Of a stretch of DNA of 64,000 nt, positions 46,221-55,618 are shown piece by piece. The position numbers were made by a program, and so were the translations under genes. How positions within the stretch are numbered: the stretch's first letter is position 1; the number at the start of each line of letters is the position of its first letter. Below the pieces are notes generated by a model. That model made no database searches. It worked only from the letters and a program-made list of their open reading frames with translations, and was not told the DNA's origin. Origin of the DNA: Pseudomonas sp. CBZ-4. GTDB taxonomy: Bacteria; Pseudomonadota; Gammaproteobacteria; Pseudomonadales; Pseudomonadaceae. Location: positions 1-64,000 of the forward strand of contig NZ_ANNV01000042.1 of the NCBI RefSeq assembly GCF_000346755.1. Direction: 5' to 3'.

Positions 46221-46607
46221 TTGGACAAGAACATGAAAATCCTCATCGTTGATGACTTCTCAACGATGCGGCGGATCATTAAAAACCTGTTGCGTGACCT
46301 TGGGTTCACAAACACGGTCGAGGCGGATGACGGCATTACGGCGATTCCGATCCTCAACAGCGGGAGCATCGACTTTCTGGTAACCGACTGGAACATGCCG
46401 GGCATGACCGGTATCGACCTGCTGCGCCACGTGCGTGCGGACGAAAAATTGCGCAGCTTGCCGGTGCTGATGGTGACCGCCGAAGCCAAGCGTGAACAGA
46501 TCATCGAAGCCGCCCAGGCCGGGGTCAACGGTTACGTGGTCAAGCCTTTCACGGCATTGGCGCTGAAAGAGAAGATCGAGAAAATCTTCGAACGCATCCA
46601 CGGCTAA
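46221..46607 (+). CDS. cheY: Chemotaxis response regulator CheY
   Basis: A single receiver domain that carries the signal from CheA to FliM/Fli[20 protein letters not shown], the phospho-Asp in [11 protein letters not shown], the Thr in MVTAEAK and the Lys in VVKPFTA are intact. The start is uncertain: TTG at 46221 has GGAGGT 4 bases before and gives 128 residues ([12 protein letters not shown]); ATG at 46233 gives the usual 124 residues but is 16 bases from the same site. Confidence 0.95.
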   Translation: MDKNMKILIVDDFSTMRRIIKNLLRDLGFTNTVEADDGITAIPILNSGSIDFLVTDWNMPGMTGIDLLRHVRADEKLRSLPVLMVTAEAKREQIIEAAQAGVNGYVVKPFTALALKEKIEKIFERIHG

Positions 46608-46625
46608 TGCCATCGCGGGGGAGCT

Positions 46626-47414
46626 ATGGAGCATAAAGAAACATCACAGGGAGACTTCGAGTCGACCCTGAAGAAGCATGCTCACCAGTTGGTCGACAGC
46701 CTTGAAAAAGGCCAGTTCGGCGACGCGGTGCAGTTGATCCATGAGCTCAACCAGACCCGTGACCGCGGCCTGTACCAGGAAGTGGGCAAGCTCACACGCG
46801 AGCTGCACAGTGCGATCGTCAATTTCCAGATTGACCCGCACATGCCCCAGGCCGAAGAAATCTCGCAGATTACCGATGCCACCGAACGCCTTTCCTATGT
46901 GGTCAGGCTGACTGAGGCGGCGGCCAACCGCACCATGGACCTGGTGGAAAACGCCACGCCCCTGGTCAACGGCATGGCCAACGAAGCCCAGGCCTTGGGC
47001 CACGACTGGGGCCGCTTCATGCGTCGCGAAGTCGGGGCCGAAGAGTTTCGTGAATTGGCGCGTCGGGTCGAAGGTTTCCTGTCACGCAGCGAGCAGGACA
47101 ACCGCACGGTTTCCAGCAACCTCAATGACATTCTGCTGGCCCAGGATTACCAGGACCTCACCGGTCAGGTGATCAAGCGCGTGACCCAACTGGTCACCGA
47201 AGTGGAAAGCAATTTGCTCAAATTGGTGCTCATGGCAGGCCAGGTTGACCGTTTTGCCGGCATCGAACATGACCGCGAAGCGATCCTCTCGGAAAAAGAT
47301 CCACAAAAACATCTCGCCAAGGGTGAAGGTCCGCAGATTCATGCCGATAAACGTGAAGACGTTGTATCGGGTCAAGATGATGTTGATGACCTGTTATCCA
47401 GTTTAGGCTTCTAA
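46626..47414 (+). CDS. cheZ: CheY phosphatase CheZ
   Basis: A 262-residue helical protein that removes phosphate from CheY. The catalytic region is ILLAQDYQDLTGQVIKRV, with Gln173-Asp174 and Asp177, and the C-terminal CheY-binding helix is DVDDLLSSLGF. It lies between cheY and cheA, as in other pseudomonads. Confidence 0.96.
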   Translation: MEHKETSQGDFESTLKKHAHQLVDSLEKGQFGDAVQLIHELNQTRDRGLYQEVGKLTRELHSAIVNFQIDPHMPQAEEISQITDATERLSYVVRLTEAAANRTMDLVENATPLVNGMANEAQALGHDWGRFMRREVGAEEFRELARRVEGFLSRSEQDNRTVSSNLNDILLAQDYQDLTGQVIKRVTQLVTEVESNLLKLVLMAGQVDRFAGIEHDREAILSEKDPQKHLAKGEGPQIHADKREDVVSGQDDVDDLLSSLGF

Positions 47415-47425
47415 GGAGCACCCAC

Positions 47426-49624
47426 ATGAGCTTCGGCGCCGATGAAGAAATCCTTCAGGATTTCCTTGTAGAGGCCGGCGAAATTTTAGAGCAGTTGTCC
47501 GAGCAACTGGTCGAGCTGGAAAGCCGACCGGATGATGCGAACCTGCTCAATGCAATTTTTCGCGGTTTTCACACTGTAAAAGGGGGCGCCGGCTTCCTCC
47601 AGCTCCATGAGCTGGTGGAGTGCTGCCACATCGCCGAGAACGTGTTCGACATCCTGCGCAAGGGTGAGCGTCACGTTGATTCGGAATTGATGGACGTGAT
47701 TCTCGAAGCACTGGATGCGGTCAACGGCATGTTCAGCGAGGTGCGCGAACGTGCACCGATCACCGCGGCCACCCCGGAACTGCTGGCCGCCCTGGCGCGC
47801 CTGGCAGAGCCGGCCGACACCTCGGCTGCGCCTGTTGCAGAAGCGGCGCCGGAGCCGGTGGTCGAGGCCGAGGCGGATGTCACGGACAGCGAGTTCGAAC
47901 AGCTGCTCAACTCCCTCAATGCGGTCAAGGCTGAGGCCGAAGCGCCGGTGGCTGCTGTTGCAGCGCCAACGGGCGAAGACATCACCGACGCCGAATTCGA
48001 ATCGTTACTCGACCAGTTGCACGGCAAAGGCCAGTTCGCTGCCGATGCGGTTGCGCCTGCCGCTGCTGTCGAGGCGCCTGCCGCGCCTGCCAGCACCGAC
48101 ATCACCGACGATGAATTCGAAGCGTTGCTCGACCAACTGCACGGCAAGGGCACGTTCGTGGCCGACGCCTTGCCGGAAGTCGCGGCTGCGGCGCCAACGG
48201 CTGCTGCTGCACCGGCTGCTGACGGCCTGATTTCCGATCACGAATTCGAGTCCCTGCTGGACGAGTTGCACGGCAAAGGCAAGTTCACCGAAGTGGGGGC
48301 CTCGGCCTCGGCTGCGGTCGCAACTCCTGCACCAGTGGCCGCCAAGGCAGCGGCACCGGTGGCGGCCAAACCCGCTCCGGCACCTGCCGCCGCAGCAGCG
48401 CCTGCACGGGCTGCGGCACCGGCACCGGCCGCCGCGGAAAAGCCTGCCAGTGAAGCCGAAACCACCGTGCGGGTGGATACCGCACGCCTGGACGACATCA
48501 TGAACATGGTCGGCGAACTGGTCCTGGTGCGTAACCGCCTGGTGCGCCTGGGCCTGAGCAGCGGCGATGAAGCCATGCAAAAGGCCGTGTCGAACCTCGA
48601 CGTGGTCACTGCCGACCTGCAAACCGCCGTGATGAAAACGCGGATGCAGCCGATCAAGAAAGTCTTCGGCCGCTTCCCGCGCCTGGTTCGCGACCTTGCG
48701 CGCCAGCTGAAGAAAGAGATCAACCTGGAACTGGTGGGTGAAGAAACCGACCTCGACAAAAACCTTGTCGAGGCCCTGGCCGACCCGCTGGTCCACTTGG
48801 TGCGCAACGCCGTCGACCACGGCGTCGAAACCCCGGAAGAACGCGAAGCCTCGGGCAAGTCCCGCAACGGCAAGGTGATTCTGGCGGCGGAACAGGAAGG
48901 CGACCATATCCTGCTGTCGATCACCGATGACGGCAAAGGCATGGACCCGGCGATCCTGCGCAATATCGCGGTCAAGCGTGGCGTGATGGACAAGGACGCC
49001 GCCGACCGCCTGACCGACACCGAGTGCTACAACCTGATCTTCGCCCCGGGCTTCTCGACCAAGACCGAGATCTCCGACGTGTCCGGCCGCGGTGTGGGCA
49101 TGGACGTGGTGAAGACCAAGATCAGCCAGCTCAACGGCTCGATCAATATCTACTCGACCAAGGGCCAGGGCTCGAAGATCGTGATCAAGGTGCCGTTGAC
49201 CTTGGCGATCATGCCGACCCTGATGGTGATGCTGGGCAACCAGGCGTTCGCCTTCCCGCTGGTCAACGTCAACGAGATCTTCCACCTCGACCTGTCGCGC
49301 ACCAACGTGGTGGACGGCCAGGAAGTGGTGATCGTGCGCGACAAGGCGTTGCCACTGTTCTACCTCAAGCGCTGGCTGGTGGCATCGGCCAAGCATGAAG
49401 AGCAGCGCGAAGGCCATGTGGTGATCCTCTCCGTGGGCACTCAGCGGATCGGCTTTGTCGTCGATCAACTGGTTGGCCAGGAAGAAGTGGTGATCAAGCC
49501 TTTGGGCAAAATGCTGCAGGGAACCCCGGGCATGTCGGGCGCGACCATCACCGGTGACGGTCGGATCGCGCTGATTCTCGATGTTCCGAGCATGCTCAAG
49601 CGTTACGCCGCTCGGCGTATTTGA
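47426..49624 (+). CDS. cheA: Chemotaxis histidine kinase CheA
   Basis: A 732-residue kinase of the chemoreceptor arrays. P1 has His49 in [12 protein letters not shown] long Ala/Pro/Glu-rich linker (about 130-355) replaces the usual P2 and carries three near-identical units (D/LIxDxEFExLLDxLHGKGxF at 185-204, 225-244 and 268-287) and a partial fourth at 151-164. Dimer, HATPase ([27 protein letters not shown]) and CheW-like domains follow. It is the third gene of the che operon. Confidence 0.97.
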   Translation: MSFGADEEILQDFLVEAGEILEQLSEQLVELESRPDDANLLNAIFRGFHTVKGGAGFLQLHELVECCHIAENVFDILRKGERHVDSELMDVILEALDAVNGMFSEVRERAPITAATPELLAALARLAEPADTSAAPVAEAAPEPVVEAEADVTDSEFEQLLNSLNAVKAEAEAPVAAVAAPTGEDITDAEFESLLDQLHGKGQFAADAVAPAAAVEAPAAPASTDITDDEFEALLDQLHGKGTFVADALPEVAAAAPTAAAAPAADGLISDHEFESLLDELHGKGKFTEVGASASAAVATPAPVAAKAAAPVAAKPAPAPAAAAAPARAAAPAPAAAEKPASEAETTVRVDTARLDDIMNMVGELVLVRNRLVRLGLSSGDEAMQKAVSNLDVVTADLQTAVMKTRMQPIKKVFGRFPRLVRDLARQLKKEINLELVGEETDLDKNLVEALADPLVHLVRNAVDHGVETPEEREASGKSRNGKVILAAEQEGDHILLSITDDGKGMDPAILRNIAVKRGVMDKDAADRLTDTECYNLIFAPGFSTKTEISDVSGRGVGMDVVKTKISQLNGSINIYSTKGQGSKIVIKVPLTLAIMPTLMVMLGNQAFAFPLVNVNEIFHLDLSRTNVVDGQEVVIVRDKALPLFYLKRWLVASAKHEEQREGHVVILSVGTQRIGFVVDQLVGQEEVVIKPLGKMLQGTPGMSGATITGDGRIALILDVPSMLKRYAARRI

Positions 49625-49671
49625 TTCTGGTGGGGCAGGGCGGTTTGCCCGCCCCGCCTAACGGAGTGTTT

Positions 49672-50799
49672 ATGGCAGTCAAGGTCCTGGTGGTGGACGA
49701 TTCGGGTTTCTTCCGCCGCCGCGTCTCGGAAATTCTTTCCGCCGATCCAAGCATCCAGGTGGTCGGCACGGCCACCAACGGCAAAGAGGCGATTGATCAA
49801 GCCATTGCGTTGAAGCCTGACGTCATCACCATGGACTACGAGATGCCGATGATGGATGGCATCACCGCAGTCCGCCACATCATGCAACGCTGCCCGACCC
49901 CGGTGTTGATGTTCTCCTCGCTGACCCACGAAGGCGCCCGAGTCACTCTCGATGCGCTGGACGCGGGTGCGGTGGACTTCCTGCCGAAGAATTTCGAAGA
50001 CATCTCGCGCAACCCCGAGAAGGTCAAGCAACTGCTGTGCGAGAAAGTCCACAGCATTTCCCGCAGCAACCGTCGCAGCCTGTTCAGCGCGCCTGCGCCT
50101 GCACCGGTTGCGGCGGCGCCTGCGCCGACGTCGTCGTTCGGTCGCCCGGCCCCTGCGCCGGTGCCCCGGCCTGCGCCAGCCGCCGCACCGGTGCGCGCCG
50201 CAGCGCCGAGCGCGCACTCGCCAGCGCCCAAGCGCAAAGCCTACAAGCTGGTCGCCATTGGTACGTCCACCGGCGGCCCGGTGGCCCTGCAACGCGTGTT
50301 GACGCAGTTGCCAGCGAACTTCCCGGCGCCGATCGTGCTGATCCAGCACATGCCCGCCGCGTTCACCAAGGCCTTCGCCGAACGCCTCGACAAGCTGTGC
50401 CGCATCAGCGTCAAGGAAGCCGAGGATGGCGACATCCTGCGCCCTGGCCTGGCGCTGCTGGCCCCGGGTGGCAAGCAGATGATGGTGGATGGCCGTGGCG
50501 CGATCAAAATCCTGCCGGGGGATGAACGCCTGAACTACAAGCCGTGCGTGGACATCACCTTCGGTTCGGCAGCCAAGTCCTACGGCGACAAAGTTCTGGC
50601 GGTGGTCCTCACCGGCATGGGCGCCGACGGCCGTGAAGGCGCGCGCCTGCTCAAGCAGGGCGGCAGTGCGATCTGGGCCCAGGACGAAGCCAGCTGCGTG
50701 ATCTATGGCATGCCCATGGCCATCGTCAAGGCTGACCTGGCCGACGCCATCTACAGCCTGGACGACATCGGCAAGCATCTGGTGGAGGCCTGCCTCTAA
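49672..50799 (+). CDS. cheB: Chemotaxis methylesterase CheB
   Basis: A 375-residue receptor methylesterase/deamidase. The receiver has phospho-Asp55 ([11 protein letters not shown]); an Ala/Pro linker (about 138-185) leads to the esterase with Ser in IGTSTGGP, His in IQHMP and Asp in GMGADG. The ATG at 49672 with GGAG upstream was preferred to the longer frame that overlaps cheA. Its stop overlaps the motC start by one base. Confidence 0.96.
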   Translation: MAVKVLVVDDSGFFRRRVSEILSADPSIQVVGTATNGKEAIDQAIALKPDVITMDYEMPMMDGITAVRHIMQRCPTPVLMFSSLTHEGARVTLDALDAGAVDFLPKNFEDISRNPEKVKQLLCEKVHSISRSNRRSLFSAPAPAPVAAAPAPTSSFGRPAPAPVPRPAPAAAPVRAAAPSAHSPAPKRKAYKLVAIGTSTGGPVALQRVLTQLPANFPAPIVLIQHMPAAFTKAFAERLDKLCRISVKEAEDGDILRPGLALLAPGGKQMMVDGRGAIKILPGDERLNYKPCVDITFGSAAKSYGDKVLAVVLTGMGADGREGARLLKQGGSAIWAQDEASCVIYGMPMAIVKADLADAIYSLDDIGKHLVEACL

Positions 50800-51539
50800 T
50801 GGATGTGTTGAGCCTGATCGGCATCATCATGGCGTTTGTCGCCATCATCGGCGGCAACTACCTCGAAGGCGGCCACCTTGGTGCGCTGGCCAACGGCCCG
50901 GCCGCGTTGATCGTGATCGGCGGCACCGTCGGTGCGGCGTTGTTGCAGTCGCCGTTGAGCTCGTTCAAGCGCGCCATGCAGATCCTGGTGTGGATCATCT
51001 TTCCGCCGCGCGTCGACCTGGCCGGTGGCATTGATCGCGTGGTCAACTGGAGCCTCACCGCCCGCAAGGAAGGCCTGCTGGGCCTCGAAGGCGTGGCCGA
51101 TGCCGAGCCCGACAGCTACGCGCGCAAAGGCCTGCAATTGCTGGTGGACGGCGCCGAGCCGGAAGCGATCCGCAGCATTCTGGAAGTGGATTTCTACACC
51201 CAGGAAAGCCGCGATATCAACGCCGCCAAAGTCTTTGAAAGCATGGGCGGCTACGCGCCGACCATCGGCATCATCGGTGCCGTGATGGGCCTGATCCACG
51301 TGATGGGCAACCTCGCCGACCCTTCGCAACTGGGCAGCGGCATTGCCGTGGCGTTTGTCGCCACCATCTACGGCGTGGCCAGTGCCAACCTGGTGTTGTT
51401 GCCGGTGGCGAGCAAGCTCAAGTCGATTGCCCAGCGCCAGTCGCGTTACCGCGAAATGTTGCTGGAAGGCATCCTGTCGATTGCCGAGGGCGAGAACCCG
51501 CGCTCCATCGAATTGAAGCTCCAGGGCTTCATGGACTGA
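50799..51539 (+). CDS. motC: Flagellar motor stator protein MotC
   Basis: A 246-residue MotA-type stator subunit with four hydrophobic segments (about 4-21, 33-51, 150-170, 180-205) and the cytosolic loop. This is the second stator pair typical of Pseudomonas, encoded inside the che operon, as opposed to motAB elsewhere. The C-terminal LLLEGILSIAEGENPR motif fits. Its start overlaps cheB (TAATG). Confidence 0.95.
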   Translation: MDVLSLIGIIMAFVAIIGGNYLEGGHLGALANGPAALIVIGGTVGAALLQSPLSSFKRAMQILVWIIFPPRVDLAGGIDRVVNWSLTARKEGLLGLEGVADAEPDSYARKGLQLLVDGAEPEAIRSILEVDFYTQESRDINAAKVFESMGGYAPTIGIIGAVMGLIHVMGNLADPSQLGSGIAVAFVATIYGVASANLVLLPVASKLKSIAQRQSRYREMLLEGILSIAEGENPRSIELKLQGFMD

Positions 51540-51554
51540 TGGGAGGTCATGATT

Positions 51555-52442
51555 GTGAGCCGTCGCCGTCGCGAGCCTGAAGAGCACGTCAACCATGAAC
51601 GCTGGCTGGTGTCCTACGCGGACTTCATCACCTTGCTGTTCGCGTTTTTCGTGGTGATGTACTCCATCTCGTCGATCAACGAAGGCAAGTACAAAGTCAT
51701 TTCCCAAGCCCTGATCGGCGTGTTCAACGACGCCGATCGCTCGCTCAAGCCGATTCCCATTGGTGAGGAACGGCCCAGGACCGTGACCCCGGCCAAGCCG
51801 CTGGTCAACGACAGCGACGAAACCGCCGCTGGCGTCGGTGGCACCAGCGACCCGCTGAAAAGCATTGCCGACGACATCAGCGCGGCCTTTGGCGACTTGA
51901 TCAGCTCCAACCAGATGACCGTGCGCGGCAATGAGTTGTGGGTCGAGATCGAACTCAATTCCAGCCTGCTGTTCGCCAGTGCCGATGCGCTGCCCAGTGA
52001 CCAGGCGTTCACCATCATCGACAAGGTCGCGGGCATTCTCAAGCCGTTCGAGAACCCGATCCACGTCGAAGGCTTCACCGACAATTTCCCCATCAGCACC
52101 GCGCAGTACCCGACCAACTGGGAACTGTCGTCGGCGCGCGCATCGAGCATCGTGCGCATGCTCGCGATGCAGGGCGTGAACCCCGGGCGCATGGCGTCGG
52201 TGGGTTATGGCGAATTCCAGCCGGTGGCGAACAACGCCACGGTGGAAGGCCGCGCGAAGAACCGCAGGGTGGTGCTGGTGGTGTCGCGCAACCTCGATGT
52301 GCGCCGCAGCCTGACCGGTACCGGCACGGCCAATGCAACACCGGACGCGGCCTTGAAGCGCGCTGGCACACAAACTGCACCGGCAGTGGTAACGCCGCCG
52401 GTTCGGCAGAGCTCCGTCAATTCTCCGTCACCGGCTCAATAA
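51555..52442 (+). CDS. motD: Flagellar motor stator protein MotD
   Basis: A MotB-type stator subunit of 295 residues with one membrane helix carrying the proton-path Asp23 (VSYADFITLLFAFF) and an OmpA-like peptidoglycan-binding domain (about 110-255, VEGFTDNFPIST... and YGEFQPVANN). The GTG at 51555 is 7 bases after GGGAGGT; an ATG two codons earlier (51549) is only 1 base from it and less likely. The C-terminal tail is Ala/Pro/Thr-rich. Confidence 0.94.
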   Translation: MSRRRREPEEHVNHERWLVSYADFITLLFAFFVVMYSISSINEGKYKVISQALIGVFNDADRSLKPIPIGEERPRTVTPAKPLVNDSDETAAGVGGTSDPLKSIADDISAAFGDLISSNQMTVRGNELWVEIELNSSLLFASADALPSDQAFTIIDKVAGILKPFENPIHVEGFTDNFPISTAQYPTNWELSSARASSIVRMLAMQGVNPGRMASVGYGEFQPVANNATVEGRAKNRRVVLVVSRNLDVRRSLTGTGTANATPDAALKRAGTQTAPAVVTPPVRQSSVNSPSPAQ

Positions 52443-52492
52443 CCTATGCAATGTCTCGGTCGCGCCTGTGCCCACCGGGAGGAACCAACTGA

Positions 52493-53281
52493 ATGAGAGT
52501 CTGGGCAGTTGCCAATCAAAAAGGTGGGGTCGGCAAGACCACCACCTCCATCGCCCTCGCTGGCTTGCTGGCCGAGGCGGGCAAGCGTGTGGTCGTGGTC
52601 GACCTCGACCCCCACGGCTCGATGACCAGCTATTTCGGCTACGATCCGGATGCGCTGGAACACAGCTGCTACGACCTGTTCCTGCACAAGGGCAGCGTGC
52701 CGGCCGACCTGCCGGGGCAGCTGCTGTTGCCCACCAGCAACGAGCGCATTTCCCTGCTGCCGTCCAGCACGGCGCTGGCCACCCTTGAGCGCCAGTCGCC
52801 GGGGCAGAGCGGCCTGGGCCTGGTGATCGCCAAGACCCTGGCGCAACTGTGGCAGGACTTCGACTACGCCATCATCGACAGTCCGCCGTTGCTGGGCGTG
52901 CTGATGGTCAACGCGTTGGCGGCCAGCCAGCAGTTGGTGATCCCGGTGCAGACCGAGCACCTGGCGGTCAAAGGCCTGGAACGCATGGTCAGCACCCTGG
53001 CGATGATCAACCGCTCGCGCAAACAGGCGCTGCCGTTCAGCATCGTGCCGACCCTGTTCGACCGCCGTACCCAAGCCTCCCTCGGCACCCTGCGCGTACT
53101 GCGCGATGCCTACCCGGAGACGATCTGGAACGGCTATATCCCGGTGGACACGCGCCTGCGTGACGCCAGCCGCGCCGGCCTCACGCCGTCGCAGTTCGAC
53201 GGCAAGAGCCGTGGCGTGATGGCCTACCGCGCGCTGCTCAAGCACCTGCTGTCCCAGCAGCTTGTGGCGCAGGTGGCTTGA
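52493..53281 (+). CDS. parC: ParA-like ATPase ParC for chemotaxis array placement
   Basis: A 262-residue ParA/MinD-type ATPase with Walker A KGGVGKTT (10-17), VVVDLDPHGS and IIDSPP. It lies between motD and the CheW-domain gene, as in polar-flagellate gamma-proteobacteria where ParC recruits the arrays to the pole and ensures each daughter receives one. It overlaps the next gene (TGATG). Confidence 0.93.
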   Translation: MRVWAVANQKGGVGKTTTSIALAGLLAEAGKRVVVVDLDPHGSMTSYFGYDPDALEHSCYDLFLHKGSVPADLPGQLLLPTSNERISLLPSSTALATLERQSPGQSGLGLVIAKTLAQLWQDFDYAIIDSPPLLGVLMVNALAASQQLVIPVQTEHLAVKGLERMVSTLAMINRSRKQALPFSIVPTLFDRRTQASLGTLRVLRDAYPETIWNGYIPVDTRLRDASRAGLTPSQFDGKSRGVMAYRALLKHLLSQQLVAQVA

Positions 53282-54057
53282 TGAACCGTCCTGTCGAATT
53301 CAAGACCCGGCCGCAACTGGCACTGGAATCCTACCTGGATGCCTTGCTCCAGGACGCGACCGCCGAAGAGCTGCCCGAACCGCTGCTGGTGCTGGAGCCG
53401 GTCGTCGAGCCGCCGGCCACACTGGATGAGTTCCAGCTGGCGGTGCTCGAAGAACAAGCCCGCGATGCCCAGGTGGTGGTGCCGATCACGCCGGCCGTAG
53501 TGGCCCCCGTGGTGGTCGCACCGGTGGTGGAAGTCCATCTGCCGCCGAGCATCACACCGCCGCCGGTCACCACCGATGGCCGCCCGAGCTGGGCCGCCGA
53601 GCCGTTCGAATGCCTGCTGTTCGACGTCGCCGGCTTGACCCTGGCGGTGCCGCTGGTGTGCCTGGGCTCGATCTATTCCCTGGAAGGCCAGGAGCTGACG
53701 CCGCTGTTCGGGCAACCGGAGTGGTTCCTCGGCATCCTGCCCAGCCAGGCCGGCAACCTCAAAGTCCTCGACACCGCGCGTTGGGTGATGCCCGACCGCT
53801 ACCGCGACGACTTCCGCCAGGGCCTGCAATACGTGATCTCGGTGCAGGGCTACGAGTGGGGGTTGGCGGTGCATCAGGTCAGCCGCTCGTTGCGCCTGGA
53901 CCCGAACGAAATCAAATGGCGCAGCCACCGGGGCCAGCGGCCTTGGCTGGCGGGCACCGTGATCGAACACATGTGCGCATTGCTCGACGTCTCCGAACTG
54001 GCCGAGTTGATCGCCAGCGGCGCCGTCAAGTCGATGCCGGTGACTACACGCAGTTGA
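53281..54057 (+). CDS. parP: CheW-domain protein ParP
   Basis: A 258-residue protein. The first 100 residues are acidic and rich in Pro and Val (LPEPLLVLEPVVEPP...), with the segment MNRPVEFKTRPQLALESYLDALL at the very start that fits the ParC-binding end of ParP. The C-terminal CheW-like domain (about 110-258) lets it join the array and bind CheA. The start overlaps the parC stop. Confidence 0.9.
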   Translation: MNRPVEFKTRPQLALESYLDALLQDATAEELPEPLLVLEPVVEPPATLDEFQLAVLEEQARDAQVVVPITPAVVAPVVVAPVVEVHLPPSITPPPVTTDGRPSWAAEPFECLLFDVAGLTLAVPLVCLGSIYSLEGQELTPLFGQPEWFLGILPSQAGNLKVLDTARWVMPDRYRDDFRQGLQYVISVQGYEWGLAVHQVSRSLRLDPNEIKWRSHRGQRPWLAGTVIEHMCALLDVSELAELIASGAVKSMPVTTRS

Positions 54058-54137
54058 TTGAACAATAAGGGCCGCGATGTTTCGGGGCCAATGAAGCACA
54101 CACGCCGTACATAGCGGCATTTGAAGGGGTCAGGGGT

Positions 54138-54623
54138 ATGAACAACAAGTCAGCGTCCGCACAAGGTTTGGATGATCCGATCCTGCAATGGGTAACCTTC
54201 AAGCTGGACAACGAGTCCTACGGGATCAACGTGATGCGCGTGCAGGAAGTGCTGCGCTACACCGAGATCGCCCCCGTGCCGGGTGCGCCAAGCTACGTGC
54301 TGGGCATCATCAACCTGCGCGGCAACGTGGTCACCGTGATCGACACCCGCCAGCGTTTTGGCCTGGTGCCGACCGAAGTCAACGACAACACCCGTATCGT
54401 CATCATCGAAGCCGACAAGCAAGTGGTTGGCATCATGGTCGACAGCGTGGCCGAAGTGGTCTACCTGCGCCAATCGGAAGTGGAAACCGCGCCGAACGTG
54501 GGCAACGAAGAGTCCGCCAAGTTTATCCAGGGCGTGTGCAACAAGAACGGCGAACTGCTGATTCTGGTTGAGCTGGACAAGATGATGAGCGAAGAAGAAT
54601 GGTCGGATCTGGAGAACATCTGA
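54138..54623 (+). CDS. cheW: Chemotaxis adaptor CheW
   Basis: A 161-residue adaptor that links receptors to CheA. Family motifs are FKLDNESYGINVMRVQEVLRY (in part), GAPSYVLGIINLRGNVVTVID and VDSVAEV. It is the last of the core chemotaxis genes in this operon and is followed with no gap by a TTG-started gene. Confidence 0.97.
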   Translation: MNNKSASAQGLDDPILQWVTFKLDNESYGINVMRVQEVLRYTEIAPVPGAPSYVLGIINLRGNVVTVIDTRQRFGLVPTEVNDNTRIVIIEADKQVVGIMVDSVAEVVYLRQSEVETAPNVGNEESAKFIQGVCNKNGELLILVELDKMMSEEEWSDLENI

Positions 54624-55016
54624 TTGTTTCTTGAAGCGGCGGTGATCGTCCTGGCCCTGTTGTGGGCCGGGACGTTGGCCTTCCTGCTGCGCTACCTGCG
54701 CCAGCAACGGGAAGTGGCCCTGCAACAGGCCGAGCGCGACGCCGTGCGTGATCGGCGTGTGCTGGAGTTGGTCAAGCGGGTTGATCATTACCAGCAGACG
54801 GCGGTGCGGGTGGGCGACGAAGTGCACGAACTGCGCGCGATCCTGGCGCCGTTGCCGGACAAGCTGGCGCAGATCGAGCAGCGTGATCCGTCGAGCCTGT
54901 CGTTTGCCCAGGCGGCGAAGTTGGTAGGGATGGGGGCGACGGTGGATGAGTTGACCCAGTCCTGCGGGCTGACCCAGGCTGAGGCGCAGCTGATGAGCAA
55001 GCTGCACAAAAGCTGA
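54624..55016 (+). CDS. DUF2802 membrane-anchored protein
   Basis: A 130-residue protein with one N-terminal membrane helix (about 3-23), a charged coiled coil (27-80) and a small C-terminal helical domain (SFAQAAKLVGMGATVDELTQSCGLTQAEAQL). It matches the DUF2802 gene that follows cheW in Pseudomonas. The C-terminal part looks like a helix-turn-helix. The TTG start lies directly after the cheW stop and has GGAGA at 8 bases. Function unknown; the place suggests a role in motility or array biology. Confidence 0.85.
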   Translation: MFLEAAVIVLALLWAGTLAFLLRYLRQQREVALQQAERDAVRDRRVLELVKRVDHYQQTAVRVGDEVHELRAILAPLPDKLAQIEQRDPSSLSFAQAAKLVGMGATVDELTQSCGLTQAEAQLMSKLHKS

Positions 55017-55158
55017 CCCCTGGTTGTATGTGCCCTGATTCAAAAATGTGGGAGCTGGAGCTTTTTGGCCAGAGTACATATCCGTTGCTGCGGTAACGGC
55101 CACTTAGGGTTCTGCTCTTACAGCGGGTCACTTTTGGAGGAGCCTGTACGGACCGGAG

Positions 55159-55192
55159 ACATGGTTGACGGGTGTGCGGGGACATGGTGGAC
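55159..55192. repeat. Two direct repeats resembling an IS end
   Basis: ACATGGTTGAC and ACATGGTGGAC are 12 bases apart. Repeated TGTCCACCATGTCC-like units (on the minus strand) are a feature of the ends of IS21-like elements in Pseudomonas; no transposase is present, so this would be a remnant. Confidence 0.4.
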
Positions 55193-55323
55193 ACTTTTCG
55201 GCGAGCCAGCTTCGCCGGGTTGCCCACGGCTTCAAGCCTGCGTTCGGGGCGACCCCAGATCAAAGCCAGAGCGCGGCGGCCTTAGAGCCGACCGGTATTT
55301 CTCATGTCGTTCACCGTTCGCCT

Positions 55324-55409
55324 GTGGGAGCTGGCTTGCCTGCGATCGCATCACCTCGGTATGACTGACACACCGAGGTGCCTGCATCGCGGGCAAGCCC
55401 GGCTCCCAC
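55324..55409. repeat. REPIN before the two-partner secretion locus
   Basis: Left arm GTGGGAGCTGGCTTGCCTGC and right arm of the GC-richer type (GCGGGCAAGCCCGGCTCCCAC), so the arms are mixed and partly mismatched. The inner part has its own inverted repeat (CACCTCGGT / ACCGAGGTG). Confidence 0.88.
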
Positions 55410-55618
55410 ACAAAGCTGTACAAAAGTTGAATTATTGTCGAATTCACCTAAGTCAGCTCCAGGCCTTGAAATAGAGCCTTCCAACAAAAAAACCAAGCCT
55501 TCCCCAACCCCTCGTTTTTGCGAAATGTGTCACAGGGCCATACATCCCCATGGCACTTTTATGTCTTTGTGGTGACCAAGCCTGCGAATGTAGGAAGTTT
55601 CACTCACAAGGATGCGAA

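Larger units (their letters stand above)
55017..55618. other. Intergenic stretch with repeat and mobile-element debris
   Basis: No gene is supported. It holds a truncated REP (55046-55057), a piece that reads like a dispersed Pseudomonas repeat (about 55060-55140), two direct copies of ACATGGTKGAC (55159-55169 and 55182-55192) that resemble the ends of an insertion sequence, a full REPIN (55324-55409), and an A-rich stretch before the next gene that may hold its promoter. Confidence 0.6.

Noticed and set aside
55165-55368. A 67-codon plus-strand frame in the intergenic debris
   Set aside because: It runs through repeat debris into a REPIN, has no ribosome site and its product is typical of translated repeats.
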